The translations under genes and the position numbers were made by a program. From an uncultured Clostridia bacterium (GTDB taxonomy: Bacteria; Bacillota; Clostridia; Christensenellales; CAG-917): DNA of 64,000 nt. How positions within the stretch are numbered: the stretch's first letter is position 1; each line of letters starts with the position of its first letter. A model generated the notes under the pieces. It was not told the origin of the DNA. It ran no database searches and worked only from the letters and a program-made list of their open reading frames with translations. Below are positions 62,830 through 64,000 of this stretch, piece after piece. The stretch spans positions 1-64,000 of the forward strand of contig CANPWB010000003.1 of NCBI GenBank assembly GCA_947581925.1, read 5' to 3'.

Positions 62830-63582
62830 ATGAAAAACGGCGACATCATCAAAATTCTTGAAGAATTCGCGCCGCCCTCTCTTGCCGAGGAATGGGACAG
62901 GATAGGGCTTATGGTGGGGAGCTTGCAAGCCGAGAATACGGGCGTGCTTGTGGCTCTCGACGTTACGCCCGAAACAATAAAAGAGGCGTGGGAGAAGGGC
63001 GCGAACCTCATAGTGTCTCATCATCCCTTGATATGGGATCCCATCGCTCGTATAGACGAGGAGACTCCGCGCGGCGCGATGTATGCGGAGCTCATCAAAA
63101 AGGACATAACCGTGTATTCCATGCACACCAACCTCGACAAGACGGAGGGCGGCATAAACGACCGCCTTGCGGCCATTTTAGGTGGGAAGGATGTTCAAAA
63201 TGACGGACTGGGGCGCGTTTTTCCCCTTGAAGGCGTCACATTGAAACAGCTCGCCCGCCGCGTGTCCGAGAGGCTTAGCGACGACACCGTGTACGCCGTG
63301 GGCGACCCCGATAAGGTCATAAAAAAGGCATATGTCGTCGGCGGCTCTGGCGGGAGCGAATACGCGCGCGCAAAGGAAGTTGCGGACGTGCTCATCACGG
63401 GCGAAATAAAACATAATTTGCTTGTGGAGGCGAAGGCGGAAGGCTTTTGCCTTGTCGGATTTTCGCACTTCGCAAGCGAGATCTTGGCACAGGATATCTT
63501 GAGTGACGCGCTCGCGTCATATCCGATAAATATAATCAAAGCGGCAAAGATATGTCCGTTCTGGAGGTTGGATGAAGTATGA
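62830..63582 (+). CDS. Nif3-like dinuclear metal centre protein
   Basis: EEWDRIGLMVGSL, VSHHPLIWDPI, VYSMHTNLDKTEGGINDRLA. Confidence 0.92.
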   Translation: MKNGDIIKILEEFAPPSLAEEWDRIGLMVGSLQAENTGVLVALDVTPETIKEAWEKGANLIVSHHPLIWDPIARIDEETPRGAMYAELIKKDITVYSMHTNLDKTEGGINDRLAAILGGKDVQNDGLGRVFPLEGVTLKQLARRVSERLSDDTVYAVGDPDKVIKKAYVVGGSGGSEYARAKEVADVLITGEIKHNLLVEAKAEGFCLVGFSHFASEILAQDILSDALASYPINIIKAAKICPFWRLDEV

Positions 63583-64000
63583 ATTTCCAAAAATTGCTTG
63601 AGTATCAAAGTTACGACATGAAGTGCGACTCCCTCATGAGGGAACTCAAAAACAGCGAGGAAAATGAAAAGATCGTCGCGATAAACAAACAGCTTAACGA
63701 GGCTGTGGCAAAGATCTACAAGCTTAACGATGTCGCGGGAGCGCTCCTCAACGAGTTCAACTCCATCAAGCAGAGGCTTGACGAGAGCAGCAGGGAGCTT
63801 GACGATCTTGCGGACATATTCGAGGAGAACAAGGACCTCGACGAGGTGGACGCCACCGAAATGGAGCACTATCTCAAACAGGCGAAAAAGCTCAAGGACA
63901 AGATAGACTCTTTGGAATCGGGGCTCAAGACGGTGAGGACGAAAGCCGCCGCCGCGCTCAAGGAGTACGACGAAGTACGCGCGCGCGGGGCGAAGCTCAG
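63579..64000 (+). CDS. Coiled-coil protein, partial at window edge (position of the C4-type zinc-ribbon protein usually next to Nif3)
   Basis: MNFQKLLEYQSYDMKCDSLMRELKNSEENEKIVAINKQL..., start overlaps the Nif3 stop; open to end of window. Confidence 0.75.
   Translation, partial: MNFQKLLEYQSYDMKCDSLMRELKNSEENEKIVAINKQLNEAVAKIYKLNDVAGALLNEFNSIKQRLDESSRELDDLADIFEENKDLDEVDATEMEHYLKQAKKLKDKIDSLESGLKTVRTKAAAALKEYDEVRARGAKL

Overview
The window is the replication-origin neighbourhood of a low-to-mid GC, Firmicutes/Clostridia-like bacterial chromosome. Recognisable core genes: dnaN, dnaA (inverted relative to dnaN), recF, parB-parA, rsmG, mtnN-like, gyrB-gyrA, and the dnaG-rpoD-trmK-Nif3 cluster. 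Accessory genes include a SirTM-type sirtuin/zinc-macrodomain/cupin operon, an M4 metallopeptidase, a PepSY-repeat lipoprotein, a GH13 glucosidase, an ArsB/NhaD-like permease, two TIR-LRR proteins, a glycosyltransferase operon, a 1546-aa repeat protein and a csoR-copA-HMA copper operon. The strongest possibly undescribed signals are: (i) two tandem ~200-nt structured RNA elements upstream of a SLOG-family gene, each with its own sigma70-like promoter, covarying stems, a conserved apical motif and mutually exclusive antiterminator/terminator-like hairpins; (ii) three sequence blocks in mirrored, inverted order flanking parBA; (iii) a 2.5-kb non-coding mtnN-gyrB gap holding two perfect parS sites and DnaA-box-like sequences; (iv) a mosaic of hairpin repeats filling most intergenic regions; (v) a duplicated glucosidase 3' end bracketing a permease + TIR-LRR pair; (vi) an in-frame internal start that could release a CopZ-like chaperone from CopA. 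All calls come from reading the sequence and the supplied ORFs; no database search or folding program was run.
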